Assembly: GCA_032622095.1 (NCBI GenBank)
Contig: CP136067.1
Location: 75,170,705-75,234,704, forward strand
Length of the DNA: 64,000 nt
From: Siphonodentalium dalli
Taxonomy: Eukaryota > Mollusca > Scaphopoda > Gadilida > Siphonodentaliidae
Direction of reading: 5' to 3'
Part shown: piece by piece, positions 46,500 through 59,310 of the stretch
Layout: every line of letters begins with the position of its first letter
How positions within the stretch are numbered: the first letter of the stretch is position 1
Notes under the pieces: generated by a model
Seen by the model: the letters and a program-made list of their open reading frames with translations, nothing else
What the model was told of the DNA's origin: nothing
Databases searched by the model: none
Translations under genes and position numbers: made by a program

Positions 46500-46699
46500 A
46501 GAAAATACTTGGACTAAGTTGGTTTTTATTCCATTTTGAAGAGGAATAATAATCATATCCTCTATAACATATCCAAAATCCGATAAATCCGCTTAGAGCA
46601 AAATTTTCTATTCAAAATGGCATCCATGATGACAATTGGTATTGAAAAATTCTGACTTTCTGTGATATGTGGCATTATGCATGTGCACCAACTATCACC

Positions 46700-47060
46700 A
46701 AGTTAGTAATAAAATGAAATATACACAAACAATGCTTTGTCGTAAACCATATAATTATGTAGAATGTCTGTCCAAAAATGGCCATATCCCACCTGTTACC
46801 CCATGTGATATTGGAATAGTTAGAAAATAGACATGACAAATAACACAAAAAAACAGCGTCTTCACCATCGGTTTCAAGAGTAGAATAGGATTAAATTTGT
46901 TTTTAAATATTTTCCTCAAAATGTGTTTACATTGTTTACACGCCGTTCCCATGACACAACTTTTAAATTATACAGTAGTGCGGAACATAAAGCTCACATC
47001 TTCTACTTTCATATAATACCTAATTTTTCCGTGTGTTAAAAAAAGATATAGTCAAAACCA
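46700..47060 (+). repeat. Diverged relative of the LIR2 arm end
   Basis: GTGTTTACATTGTTTACACG, CAGTAGTGCGGAACATAAAG, CTCACATCTTCTACTTTCAT and AATTTTTCCGTGTGT follow the same order as the outer end of the LIR2 right arm (57770-57900), with many differences. It shows that the LIR2 arm is a dispersed family. Confidence 0.7.
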
Positions 47061-48280
47061 TTCATCCAAGCAGATAATTAACACCGTTCCAAAGTCACGC
47101 GCGTGTGTACACACTCTCCCCGTCTGGCTATCTTGTTTCCAGTTGATTTCAACATATACACATGCAATGGACGGATCTACGTAAATTGTGAAAAAAAAAC
47201 TATATGGATATATACTTAGCTAGATCATATCATGATCTCTACCCTGACTATATATACGCCCGTAGAGATAATTCTACACAGTTCAAATAATGTGAAATTT
47301 TTCATGTTCTGATAGGGAAGTTTATAAACAATTAAACAAAAAACAGTGCAGCTAATATATTCTTAGTTAATGTCATTCCTCGGTAAATACTGTATTCCAC
47401 AGTGTATGTAGGTCACGAAGATCCCAGCTCGATGTTCCATGAAATATGTCACTTTGTTGAGTCGGGTAATCAATTCAATGTTTATTTCGATGTCGACTCA
47501 CAAAAGTCACAGACAAATCATGCAATCTGGGGTTGTGACCACCCCTATTGTGAAATATATTACTGTGTTGTTTGTTCAATGCTATAAAGTTCTCCGTCAG
47601 AATATTAAAAAGTTCTCATATTTTTAACGGGTTAAATATGATCTCCACGGTAGCCAGAGTATAAAATTCATGACATGATCTAATACTTGGCGACCCATTC
47701 CTATATTCTATAAGAGAGAAATATGTTCAGCATATACTACAAATCATGGAATTCACTACGATAATGATGTTGGGTTGAAATTTAAATACAAATGCATCTC
47801 AACATATTAATTACTTATTATATAAGTAATATTATGTTCCTTTCCGAACCCCCTCCCCCAAATCGCAGCATCGCCACGTCTCTGATAAATGCAGAATGAC
47901 CGTCCTATCGTTGCATTCTTGTCAACTGAGACCATTGTTCTCGCAGGGTCACTTACGATCAAATTGAAACACCTTTATCGCGTACCGAAAACTATAGAGA
48001 CGCCGGGGAAGCTTATTTACGAATACACCCGGAAATCCTCGGCTGTTGTCGGTGGTTGCATCATCCAAAATGGCTGGTTGTTTTGTTTCAAATGTTCGGG
48101 TTCCGAACATTGCGTTTTTGTTGTAATTTTTATGACTTGAATGCGTCTTTTTGGGACTTATATTGGTCGTAGACGGGTAGTTTGGGGCATTTATCTACCT
48201 ATTTTGATACCGGGAAAATTTCAAAAGCGAATATTATTTTGTGTATTTTGGAGCGAAACCGCCATGTGGCTTTAAACTAA
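47061..48280. other. No gene recognised
   Basis: An 83-codon frame at 47889 has no family motif. Nothing else stands out. Confidence 0.35.
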
Positions 48281-48538
48281 AAAAAAAGTGCTGAAGGGTA
48301 CACATGATTTGAAAATGTGCTGAAGGGTACACAGGGTTTGAAATGACGTTAGTTTTCGTATCTGCGATGATTTCTGTTAGAGAATAATTGTTTACGTTCC
48401 AATGAACATTAAAATGAACTGAAATGCGCGCCAGACTCTCAGAAACACAGTTTAAGTAACGGTGTTATTGGTGAGCACAAACCCTGTGTACCCTTCAGCA
48501 CATGTTCAAACCCTGTGTACCTTTCAGCACTTTTTTTG
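48281..48538. repeat. Inverted repeat with doubled GTGCTGAAGGGTACAC motif
   Basis: The left arm has GTGCTGAAGGGTACACA twice (48289 and 48318), followed by GGGTTTGAA. The right arm has TGTGTACCCTTCAGCAC-type sequence twice (48484 and 48513). About 135 bp separate the arms. Probably a small TIR element. Confidence 0.7.
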
Positions 48539-48851
48539 GCGAGAGTGACCCCTTCAGCTATAGTAACCGTTAGTTGGACTGCGCATGTTCAGGGCAAGAT
48601 CCCGAGTAAAACATTGATATAAAGCACTGTTTGAAGCTTTGATGCGAAATCGTGGCGTATCCTTGGTTTATACATCTACTTGCGACGGAATCGCAGTTGT
48701 GCGGACGTAAAAATCGTAGACGAAACACTTCCCACATACGATTGAATCGTGGTCGTCTGAAAGTTCACTAATTTTAGGATGTCGATTTATGAAACACTTC
48801 AGGCGATAGTGTGTGGGATTTCTTGCCATTCAATTTGTTATATGGAGAGTT

Positions 48852-48990
48852 GTCACTTCATTGGACTGGTGACGTGAAATAATTCACGAGAGGCAGGGAC
48901 ATTGTACAAACACGAGAGCGTATTTTTTTTTTTTTTAAATAATCCCTGCCTCGAATTAATTATTTCACGTGACCAGTTCAATCAAGTGAT
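48852..48990. repeat. Foldback with ~45-bp imperfect arms
   Basis: CACTTCATTGGACTGGTGAC, GTGAAATAATTC and GAGGCAGGGA pair with TCCCTGCCTCGAATTAATTA, TTTCACGTGACCAGTTC and AATCAAGTG. A T-run lies in the loop. Confidence 0.65.
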
Positions 48991-49571
48991 TATTCTGTTT
49001 ATTTTATATTCCACTATTAACATCTGATTTTTCAGAAATCCGAATAATACCGCCACAAGTTTCGATAGCGGGTATCGATACATAACGCGCTAGTTAAAGT
49101 GACATAATTCACCAGTGAAATTATCGTTTATTATCACATTATCACTCGAGAATCAAGGTATCGCACATAGGAATGCAATATATATCTTTTATTTGTGGTA
49201 GCCTTCCCCACATTCCCGTGAACATCCCTGTCATACAGAGTTGGTTGGATTAAAAATTAAATAGACACCTATTGTAAACGTGTTTATTACCCAAACAAAT
49301 ATGTACATAGATGTTACATTAACAAATTAATATCTGGCAGGGAGCAGTATGATACAGATACCACCTTATGCACGACGTCGTCCATTTATTACGAAGATCC
49401 TGGTGGAACAGTTCATGAATTCTGGGTCTTTTTTTGAAACCGGTATAAGCTTGACAATATGTTTATAGATATATATGTATATATGTACATGTTTTGCGAC
49501 GATGGAACCGCCATTACATGAGGAAAATCATTCTCCATTTGTATGAGCTCCATACTTGGGTATAGACTTAT
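48991..49571. other. No gene recognised
   Basis: AT-rich sequence leading up to the GGGCGCCGTTCTT boundary of the satellite-flanked structure. Confidence 0.35.
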
Positions 49572-50007
49572 GGGCGCCGTTCTTCTATTTATTACCTATT
49601 TTGTGATATGAATAATTCATTTTGTGATATCAGAAAATGAATATATGATATCACAAAATCGAATATATGATATCATAAATTGTAAGCATTTAGTGATATC
49701 ACATTTTCGATTTTATGAAATCATATATTCATTTTGTGATATCACTTATTTGAATTTGAGATATTATCATATATTCATTTTGTGATTAAAAGACTATTTA
49801 TTGACATCACTAAATGCATTTAGTGATATCATAAAATATTTATTGATATCATAAAAGAATTTATGATATAACAAAATCTAATTATTATCACTAAATGCTA
49901 TTCGATTTTGATATCTTGAATTCATTTTATGATATCACTAATTCGAATTAGTGATATCATATATTCATACATAATAGTTAATTTATATCACATAGCCGTT
50001 CTTCTAT
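49572..50007. repeat. TGATATCA palindromic satellite, left block
   Basis: Opens with GGGCGCCGTTCTTCTATTT (49572) and closes with GCCGTTCTTCTATTT (about 49994). Between them the octamer TGATATCA or close variants recurs roughly every 21-22 bp, separated by AAAATGAATA or ATTCGATTTT linkers in both orientations. Matching blocks lie at 50922-50975, 58075-58745 and 59311-59580. Confidence 0.85.
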
Positions 50008-50921
50008 TTTTTTTTTTTATACATATTTAGTGATAATATGATTATACGTAAACGTAATTTGCGCCCGCTTGTTACTCTTCATGTGATTATCGGATGAATT
50101 TTTATCTTTCGAAAGATTTGATGATAAACCCTAACGGGACACAAGAAAATTATATATGTAAATTATCACATATAACGTAAATGTGGATGTTTAACCTGCC
50201 CGTGTAATACGAGTCTCAACTGTCTGGCAATCGACGCAGCCCTGTCTGTAAGTTTGTGCGGCGATGTAGGTTGTGACGTCATGATGTACGTCTTGATGTC
50301 ATGACGCCTTTACTGGTTTCCCAAGAAGCAATCTTAAAATGACTCTGTGATCTTTCAATCGGAACTTATAGTTTCCGTTTGTCGGCCTTGAACTTTGCGA
50401 ATATTTCTTCAATCTTTTAGGAGGAAATACCGTTAGAAAATGGAAGATCGAATCTAAACGACCAGTAAGGCCACTAGAATCCTCTTTCGGGGCAAATAAT
50501 TTTTAATAATTTTATAAAATATGCGAAACTTTTTCATGCAATTTCAGTTTTTGTTAACCAGGGCTTTGGTTTAAGTTACATTCAATCTTTTAAATATCTT
50601 TGGCTTTAGGAGCATGGTGTTCCTACGTATGATGAAGTATAGCTAACATTTACCGGAACAAAGATTGTTTTTGTCCTGGAGCATTTTGCCCAATTACACA
50701 TTTCGAGGTGGTATTAATCAATACAAAATGGCGGCCGTCGCCAACAATAATTTTTTCGACTCGGCTGACCCTTGAGTTATGAATAAATTATTTTATTTTA
50801 GGTATGTTCAATCTATTTTTAGATTGGGCTGAAAAAGTCGATTAGTATATCTCATATCCGTATACGAATACCCTAGGTAGTTTCGCTTCCGCGGGAAGCC
50901 GCGGGCACTATAAATAATTCA
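50008..50921. other. Unique stretch inside the LIR2 super-structure
   Basis: No counterpart was found on the right-hand side, and no gene was recognised. TGTGACGTCATGATG and TGATGTCATGACG motifs lie at about 50272-50310. Confidence 0.35.
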
Positions 50922-51420
50922 TTTTATGATATCACTAAATGAATATATGATATCGCAAAATCGAATATATGATACATGAATCGTTACAAACACATTGTGT
51001 ATATAACACATTTATCTACCATTGGTGCGACAGAATCCACCGCACAAATTACATTTTAGGAGTTTCTTAAATGCCAAAAACTGTTGAATTTATGTCCGAC
51101 GATTGGCTTTCTTGAGTAAATTCTCCCAACATGCAAAGGTATCTGTGTCACGCGATTAGCTCGCTTTACTAAATTCTCACAACTTGCAAGTTCACGCACG
51201 CGAATATGCCTAACGGAAATTGTATTCAATGGACAAATCTCGTACACTTATAATAAATACTGAACAAATACATATTAGTTACTTTGTGATATGTTATACC
51301 ATAATACCCATAATGGTAGCCTGGAAGGCAATCAAATAATGTTAAAACCTTGGAACTATTTCGTTATAGTACGCAAGACTATACGTTGGAATGTCGTTTT
51401 GATTATCCACGCGATTGATG

Positions 51421-54400
51421 TGACGTCATAGATGAGCGGTCTTGGCCCCAACGGGGCTTATTTTTCGAGTTTAATTTTTTTCTTTACACACGGAAAAATT
51501 ATACATCATATGAAAGTAGAAGATGTAGGCTTCATGTTCCGCCCTGCTGTAAAATGTGAAAGTGGTGCCGTTGCCATGGAAACAGAATGTAAACAATGTA
51601 GACACAGTTTGATATTAAACCATTTCCGCAAATGGTAAAAACTAATTTAAGCCCATTCTATGACAGGAACAGACGTTGACGATCATTTATTGACGAATTG
51701 TCCACTATAACTATGTTCCAACGATTCCAGTATTAAATAGGATGCACATATAGGTTATACGGGTCTTTATTGCCATTTTGGGGTGAAAAATGGTGATTTT
51801 TTCCAAAAATGCGATAATTTTGGAATTGAAACATTTATTGAATACTACACTGGTTACAATAATAATTTATGCATTATTATGATGGCATCATACGTGTACT
51901 TAAAATTAATTTGGATAAAACTGCCGAAAAGGCCCAATACCAAGAGAAATACCTGTTACCATGGAAACGATATTTAAAAATACAAAAAATGCCGTTATTG
52001 GAAAGAAATGAAGACCTATAACCCTTGCGACACAATATAACTTTTTGAAATTTGTTTTTTATGACATGCACTTTTAATCCGGACTTCTGTGTTGGGTAAT
52101 TGATGCAGTTTATTCTGCTGTTGTCATGGAAACGGACCAAATTTCGCCAAATAATGATGTTTTTTTCCCATAGAGCTGACATTTAAAGCATGTAATTTTA
52201 TGAAACAAAGCGTATTATGACAACCCGTTATAGATGTCTCAAAACCTTTTTCAAAGATTACTATTTCCCAATTATCCCAGTAGTAGCTAGGATGCACATA
52301 TAGGATATTAAGGTTTTATTGCCATTTTGGGGTAAAAACTGTAATTTTTTGCAAAAAATGCGATAATTTTGGAATTGAAACATTTATTTGATACTACATT
52401 GGTTACAGTAATAATTTATACATATTATGATGGCTTCTTACGTGTGCTTCAATCTAGTTTTGATAAAACTGCACAAAAAGCCCAATACCCTGAGAAATAC
52501 CTATCACCATGGAAACGATATTAAAAAATACACAAAATTTCATTATTGGAAAGAAATGAAGTTCTGTACTTACTCAGAATAACGGCATAACAAGTTCCTG
52601 GAATATATCACATCCGAACCCCTTTGGGTCAAATGTGGACATGCATGATTAAAATGGGTCAGGCAGTGTGATGATAGTGAGGATTGCTATGCAAATGCGG
52701 TGATATGGTATACCATAGCTGCCTTATGTCAAGCTCAGGCAATATATCCGGTTAATATATCAATATATGTGGTTAGTTAGTCAATAGATGCAGCCTCTTT
52801 GCAATTATATTTGGCTACTTTGTCAATATTGGAGGTTAGTTAGTCAATATATGCAGATAATATGTCAATATATGTGGTTAGTTAAGTCAATATATGCAGC
52901 TACTTTGCAAATATATGCAGCTACGTTTCCAATATATGTGGTTAGTTGGTCAATACTTTGTCCATTAATTTGGTTAGTTAGTCAATATATGTAGCAAATT
53001 AGTCAATATATTCGGTTAGTTAGTCATTATATGCAGTTTCTTTGTCAATAAATGTGGTAAGTTAGTCAATATATACATCTATTTTGCCAAAATGTGCAAT
53101 TGCATTGACAATATATCCAGCTACTTTATCAATATATATATATATATATGATTAGTTAGTCATTGTATGCAGCTGCTTAGTCAATATATGTGGTTAGTTA
53201 GTCATTATATGCAACTACTTAGTCAATATTTGTGGTCAGTTAGTCATTATAGGCATCTGCATTGTCAATATATGCGGTTAGTTAGTCATTATATGAAGCT
53301 ACTTAGTCAATATATGTGGTCAGTTAGTCATTATATGCAGCTACTTAGTCAATATGTGTGGTCAGTTAGTCATTATATGCAACTACTTAGTCAATATATG
53401 CGGTTAGTTAGTCATTATATGCAGCTAATTAGTCAATATTTGTGGTCAGTTAGTCATTATAGGCATCTACATTGTCAATATATGCAGTTAGTTAGTCAGT
53501 ATATGCAGCTAATTAGTCAATATATGTGGTCAGTTAGTCATTATATGCATCTACTTAGTCAATATATGCGGTCAGTTAGTCATTATATGCAACTACTTAG
53601 TCAATATATGCGGTTAGTTAGTCATTATATGCAGCTAATTAGTCAATATTTGTGGTCAGTTAGTCATTATAGGCATCTACATTGTCAATATATGCAGTTA
53701 GTTAGTCAGTATATGCAGCTAATTAGTCAATATATGTGGTCAGTTAGTCATTATATGCAGCTACTTAGTCAATATATGCGATCAGTTAGTCATTATATGC
53801 AGCTACTTAGTCAATATATGCGGTTAGTTAGTCATTATATGCAACTACTTAGTCAATATATCCGGTTAATATATCAATATATGTGGTTAGTTAGTCAATA
53901 GATGCAGCCTCTTTGCAATTATATTTGGCTACTTTGTCAATATTGGAGGTTAGTTAGTCAATATATGCAGATAATTTGTCAATATATGTGGTTAGTTAAG
54001 TCAATATATGCAGCTACTTTGCAACTATATGCAATATATTCAAATATATGTGGTTAGTTGGTCAATACTTTGGCCATTAATTTGGTTAGTTAGTCAACAT
54101 ATGTAGCAAATTAATCAATATATGCGGTTAGTTAGTCAATATATGTTTGTTAGTTAGTCATTATATGCAGTTACTTAGTCAATATATGTGTCAGTTAGTC
54201 ATTATATGGAGCTACTTAGTCAATATATGTGGTCAGTTAGTCATTATATGCAGCTACTTAGTCAATATATGCGATCAGTTAGTCATTATATGCAGCTACT
54301 TAGTCAATATATGCGGTTAGTTAGTCATTATATGCAACTACTTAGTCAATATATGTGGTCAGTTAGTCATTATATGCAACTACTTAGTCAATATATGTGG

Positions 54401-57400
54401 TCAGTTATTCATTATATGCAACTACTTAGTCAATATATGCGGTTAGTTAGTCATTATATGCAGCTAATTAGTCAATATATATGGTCAGTTAGTCATTATA
54501 TGCAGCCAATTGGTCAATATATGCGACCAGTTAGTCATTATATGCAGCTACTTAGTCAATATATGCGGTTAGTTAGTCATTATATTCAACTACTAAGTCA
54601 ATATTTGTGGTCAGTTAGTCATTATATTCATCTACTTAGTCAATATATGCGGTCAGTTAGTCATTACATGCAACTACTTAGTCAATATATGCGGTTAGTT
54701 AGTCATTATATGCAGCCAATTAGTCAATATATATGGTCAGTTAGTCATTATATGCAACTACTTAGTCAATATATGCGGTTAGTTAGTCATTATATGCAAC
54801 TACTAAGTCAATATTTGTGGTCAGTTAGTCATTATATTCATCTACTTAGTCAATATATGCGGTCAGTTAGTCATTACATGCAACTACTTAGTCAATATAT
54901 GCGGTTAGTTAGTCATTATATGCAGCTAATTAGTCAATATATATGGTCAGTTAGTCATTATATGCAGCTAATTGGTCAATATATGCGATCAGTAAGTCAT
55001 TATATGCAGCTACTTAGTCAATATATGCGGTTAGTTAGTCATTATATGCAACTACTTAGTCAATATTTGTGGTCAGTTAGTCATTATATTCATCTACTTA
55101 GTCAATATATGCGGTCAGTTAGTCATTATATGCAACTAATTAGTCAATATTTGGTCAGTTAGTTATATGCAGCTACTTGGTCAATATATGCGGTCAGTTA
55201 GTCATTATATGCGGCTACTTAGTCAATATATGCGGATAGTTAGTCATTATATGCAGCTACTTAGTCAATATAAGCAGTTAGTCATTATGTGTAGATACTT
55301 AGTCAACGTGTGTGGTTAGTTAGTCATTATATGCAGTTACTCAGTCAATATATAAAGTCAGTTAGTCATTATATGCAGCTAATTAGTCAATATGTGTGGT
55401 CAGTTAGTCATTATAGGCATCTACATTGTCAATATATGCAGTTAGTCAGTCATTATATGCAACTACTTAGTCAATGTATGTGATCAGTTAGTCATTATAT
55501 TTTGCTACTTAGTCAATATATGCGGTTAGATAGTCATTATATGCAGCTACTTTGTCAATATATGTGGTCAGTTTGTCATTATATTCAGCTACTTAGACAA
55601 AGTAGATGCATATATTGACTAACTAACCGCATTTATTAACTAATGATCTACACATAATGACTAACTAACCACATTTATTGACTAAGTAGCTGCATATAAT
55701 GACTAACTAACTGTATATATTGACTAAGTAGCTGCATATAATGACTAACTGACCACATATATTGACTAAGTAGCTGCATATAATGACTAACTGACACATA
55801 TTTTGACTAAGTAACTGCATATAATGACTAACTAACAAACATATATTGACTAACTAACCGCATATATTGACTAATTTGCTACATATATTGACTAACCAAA
55901 TTAATAGCCAAAGTATTGACCAACTAACCACATATATTGGAATATATTGCATATATTTGCAAAGTAGCTGCATATATTGACTTAACTAACCACATATATT
56001 GACAAATTATCTGCATATATTGACTAACTAACCTCCAATATTGACAAAGTAGCCAAATATAATTGCAAAGAGGCTGCATCTATTGACTAACTAACCACAT
56101 ATATTGATATATTAACCGGATGTATTGCCTGAGGTTGACATAAGGCAGCTATGGCGTACCATATCACCGCATTTGCATAGCAATCCTCACTATTATCACA
56201 CTGCCTGACCCATTTTAATCATGCAGGTCTACATTTGACCCAAAGGGGTTCGGATGTGATATATTCCAGGAACTTGTTATGCCGTTATTCTGAGTAAGTA
56301 CAGGTAATTACTATTTAGGGATGTAGCTTATAATCATCAACTATTTGCTTTCAAATCAGTTTCATAATTCCCAGACAGCGAATCTTTTAAAATCCTATCA
56401 TGGCATTTTCCAGATACGTGGTGTTGGTTTTTAAACATACCCGTAATTTTTCACACAATTTCCAATAATAAAAAAAATTGTGCAAAACACATCACTATTT
56501 AGACAATTTTCTTCTAGATCCACAGAAACAGCTGAGAAATTGGGAATAAAATGATCAAAACACGTGGACTCTGAGTCTGATGAGTACCATGTCAGGGTGC
56601 GTTCACATAATGGTAAATGTGTCTGGCAAACCTGCAGGAAAGTCGTCTTAGGGGTGCTCTTATCCCCTATTGTATTATATATATGAGTTGAAGATTTTGA
56701 AATACCTATAACAGGTTGTTACAATATGTTTTGCTTTATAAAATTCACAATTTAAATGTCCAGTTTATAGGGGAAAAATTCATTATTCATTATTCAAAAA
56801 GTTAATTTGTGTCGCAATGGTCATTTCTTTCCAATAATGAATTTTTTTTTTTAAATATCATTTCCATGGCGATAGGTATTTCTCAGGGTATTGGGCTTTC
56901 TGCAGTTTTATCAAAACTAGATTGAAGCACACGTAAGAAGCCATCATAATATGTTTAAATTATTACTGTAACCAATGTAGTATCAAATAAATGTTTCAAT
57001 TCCAAAATTATCGCATTTTTTGCAAAAATTAACAGTTTTTACCCCAAAATGGCAATAAAACCTTCATATCCTATATGTGCATCCTAGCTACTACTGGTAT
57101 AATTGGGAAATAGTAATCTTTGAAAAAGGTTTTGAGACATCTATAACGGGTTGTCATAATACGCTTTGCTTCATAAAATTACATGCTTTAAATGTCAGCT
57201 CTATGGGGAAAAAACATCATTATTTGGTGATATTTGGTCCGTTTCCATGGCAACAGCTGAATAAACCGCATCAATTACCCAACACAGAAGTCCGGATTAA
57301 AAGTGCAATTCATAAAAAACAAATTTCAAAAAGTTATATTGTGTCGCAAGGGTTATAGGTCTTCATTTCTTTCCAATAACGGCATTTTTTGTATTTTTAA

Positions 57401-57955
57401 ATATCGTTTCCATGGTAACAGGTATTTCTCTTGGTATTGGGCCTTTTCGGCAGTTTTATCTAAATTAATTTTAAGTACACGTATGATGCCATCATAATAA
57501 TGCATAAATTATTACTGTAACCAATGTAGTATTCAATACATGTTCCAATTCCAAAATTATCGCATTTTTTTGCAAAAATCACCATTTTTAACCCAAAATG
57601 GCAATAAAGACCCGTATAACCTATATGTGCATCCTATTTAATACTGGAATCGTTGGAACATAGTTATATGGACAAATCATCAACAAATGATCTTCAACGT
57701 CTGTTCCTGTCCTAGAATGGGCTTAAATTAGTTTTTGCCATTTGCGGAAATGGTTTAATATCAAACTGTGTCTACATTGTTTACATTCTGTTTCCATGGC
57801 AACGGCACCACTTTCACATTTTACAGCAGGGCGGAACATGAAGCCTACATCTTCTACTTTCATATGATATATAATTTTTCCGTGTGTAAAAGAAAAAATT
57901 AAAAAAAAAAAATTCTGGTCAATACCGCTCCTCTACGTCAGTTCATTCATGATTT
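51421..57955. mobile_element. LIR2: 6.5-kb giant inverted repeat
   Basis: The left arm (51421-52745) and right arm (56110-57955) are inverted copies. Both contain AACAGAATGTAAACAATGTA, TTGCCATTTTGGGGT, GATGCACATATAGG and, at the inner edge, CAGAATAACGGCATAACAAG followed by CCTGGAATATATCACATCCG. Within each arm a ~545-bp unit (marked by GGATGCACATATAGG at 51740 and 52290) is tandemly repeated. The right arm holds about 530 bp more, near 56305-56830. The arms surround the 42-bp array. Frames such as 51877-52182 minus and its mirror 57303-57497 plus are the same arm sequence read on each side, without protein motifs. Confidence 0.88.
52745..56115 (+). repeat. LIR2 core array, 42-bp units, orientation switch
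   Basis: The unit consists of two half-units, TTAGTCAATATATGCGGTCAG and TTAGTCATTATATGCAGCTAC, 21 bp each. About 65 units run forward to about 55597. There the array flips, and about 12 units continue as the complement. Higher-order blocks are visible: the series from CAGCCTCTTTGCAATTATA through TTGGCTACTTTG occurs at 52786 and again at 53900, and inverted at 56040-56080. Frames of 244 and 324 codons (53167 and 54188) encode only the 14-residue repeat LSQYMxSVSHYMQL and are by-products of the period. Confidence 0.9.
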
Positions 57956-58074
57956 TGAACCAGTCAACGACGTCACGAGCGTCTTGTATCGCAACTGCAG
58001 TAACGATACGGATGCTTTTATCGCCAATTCGTTATCGCCAATTGTATCAGGGAATTTCGTAGGAAATGGTAGAT

Positions 58075-58758
58075 AAAATTAAATATTTTATGATATCACA
58101 AAATGGTTTTAAGATTTCACTAATTCCAATTTGTGATATCATACATTAATTTTTGGATATCACAAAATTGAATTATTGATATCACAAAATAGTAAGTATT
58201 TAGTTATATATCAATAATTCGATTTTGTGATATTATAAACTGTTGGGGAATTAGTGATATCACAGACTGATTTTAATATATCACAAAATGGAATTAGTGA
58301 TATAATAAATTCATTTTGTGATATCACAAAATCGAATATATGATATCACAAAAATAAGTAAGCATTTAGTGATATCAATAATTCGATTTTATGATACCAT
58401 AAAATGATATAATATTATCACAAACTGTTGAAGGAATAGTTGTCCAGCTGCCATTTTCTATTTATGGACATTACAACAAGAATTAGTCATATCACACATT
58501 CAGTTTTATGATATCACAAAATGAATTTATGATTTCACAAATTAGAATTAGTGATATCACTAAATGCTTACTATATGGTGATATCAATAATTCGATTTTG
58601 GGATGTCAAAAAATGAATTTATAATATCACAATTTGGAATTAGTGATATCTTAAAATCATTATGTGATACATGTATCATAACATATTTAATAATATCATA
58701 TATTCGATTTTGTGATATCATATATTCGATTTTGTGATATCACAAAAGAACGGCGCCC
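58075..58758. repeat. TGATATCA satellite, right block 1
   Basis: About 30 TGATATCA-type palindromes with A/T-rich linkers, ending at AAGAACGGCGCCC. It includes a non-satellite insert, GTCCAGCTGCCATTTTCTAT (58440). This insert and the flanking sequence are repeated in block 2. Confidence 0.85.
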
Positions 58759-59310
58759 CATCTAGACTGATTAACTCAGAGCTAAAAGTTAGTGAACATG
58801 GCTGTCTCAATCGGATGTAAAAATATTTTGTGCATGTTTGGTCATGGTGGGTCCCTCAAATTTTCATATACAAAAACGATATACCTTCCAGTACTTTGCA
58901 GCTTGACATATAGTAACTATAGATTTTCATTGCTATAAATTATCTTGTCATATGTCGAAACTGCTGGATATTCAAACATAAATTAGACTAATTTGATATA
59001 TAGTAACTATAGATTTTCATTGTTACAAATTGTCTTGTCATAATATGACATTTTATGTCTTCGATGTTATCTCTAAAGAGTACGCATCCACACAATTCTA
59101 GAATATAGAAAGATACTATACGTATTGGCTTAACATTCAGATGGTCGCAGAAAGAGCTAACATTGATTGTTTTCATTCCTCAAAATGAACTTACAGGCTC
59201 TGAAAGGTCTTCGAGACCCCATATTATTAACCGATCGCAGGCATTTCTGATCCATCACCAATGCAGTGGAGGAAATGTAGTTTTTGAATCATAGTTGTTC
59301 TCGAATTGTG
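58759..59310. other. Unique stretch between satellite blocks
   Basis: CATCTAGACTGATTAACTCA, CTGTCTCAATCGGATG and GGTGGGTCCCT (58759-58870) recur after block 2 at 59594-59705. TTGATATATAGTAACTATAG also occurs near 58900 and 58995. No gene recognised. Confidence 0.5.

Larger units (their letters stand above)
49572..58758. mobile_element. LIR2 super-structure, ~9.2 kb symmetrical element
   Basis: GGGCGCCGTTCTT at 49572 and its complement AAGAACGGCGCCC at 58746 bound a mirror-symmetrical series: satellite block, spacer with TTTATCTACCATT, LIR2 arm, 42-bp array, LIR2 arm, spacer with AATGGTAGATAAA, satellite block. The symmetry is imperfect: 50008-50921 has no counterpart on the right. No transposase or other protein was recognised. 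Whether the whole series moves as one unit is inference. Confidence 0.5.

Noticed and set aside
47889-48140. 83-codon frame MQNDRPIVAFLST...
   Set aside because: It looks protein-like at first sight but matches no family I recognise and has no splice or promoter support.
53167-55162. Long open frames (244 and 324 codons) encoding repeated LSQYMxSVSHYMQL
   Set aside because: The frames lie wholly in the 42-bp tandem array. Because 42 is a multiple of three and the unit lacks stops in that frame, they stay open by arithmetic. There is no start context, signal or family resemblance.
52745-56115. CRISPR-like regularly spaced repeats
   Set aside because: The spacers are themselves repeats of the same sequence, there are no unique spacers or cas genes, and the genome is eukaryotic.
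51877-57497. Paired frames in LIR2 arms (HGNRYFSWYWAFSAV and similar)
   Set aside because: The same arm sequence is read at both ends of the palindrome. There are no motifs, and they are embedded in ~545-bp tandem repeats.
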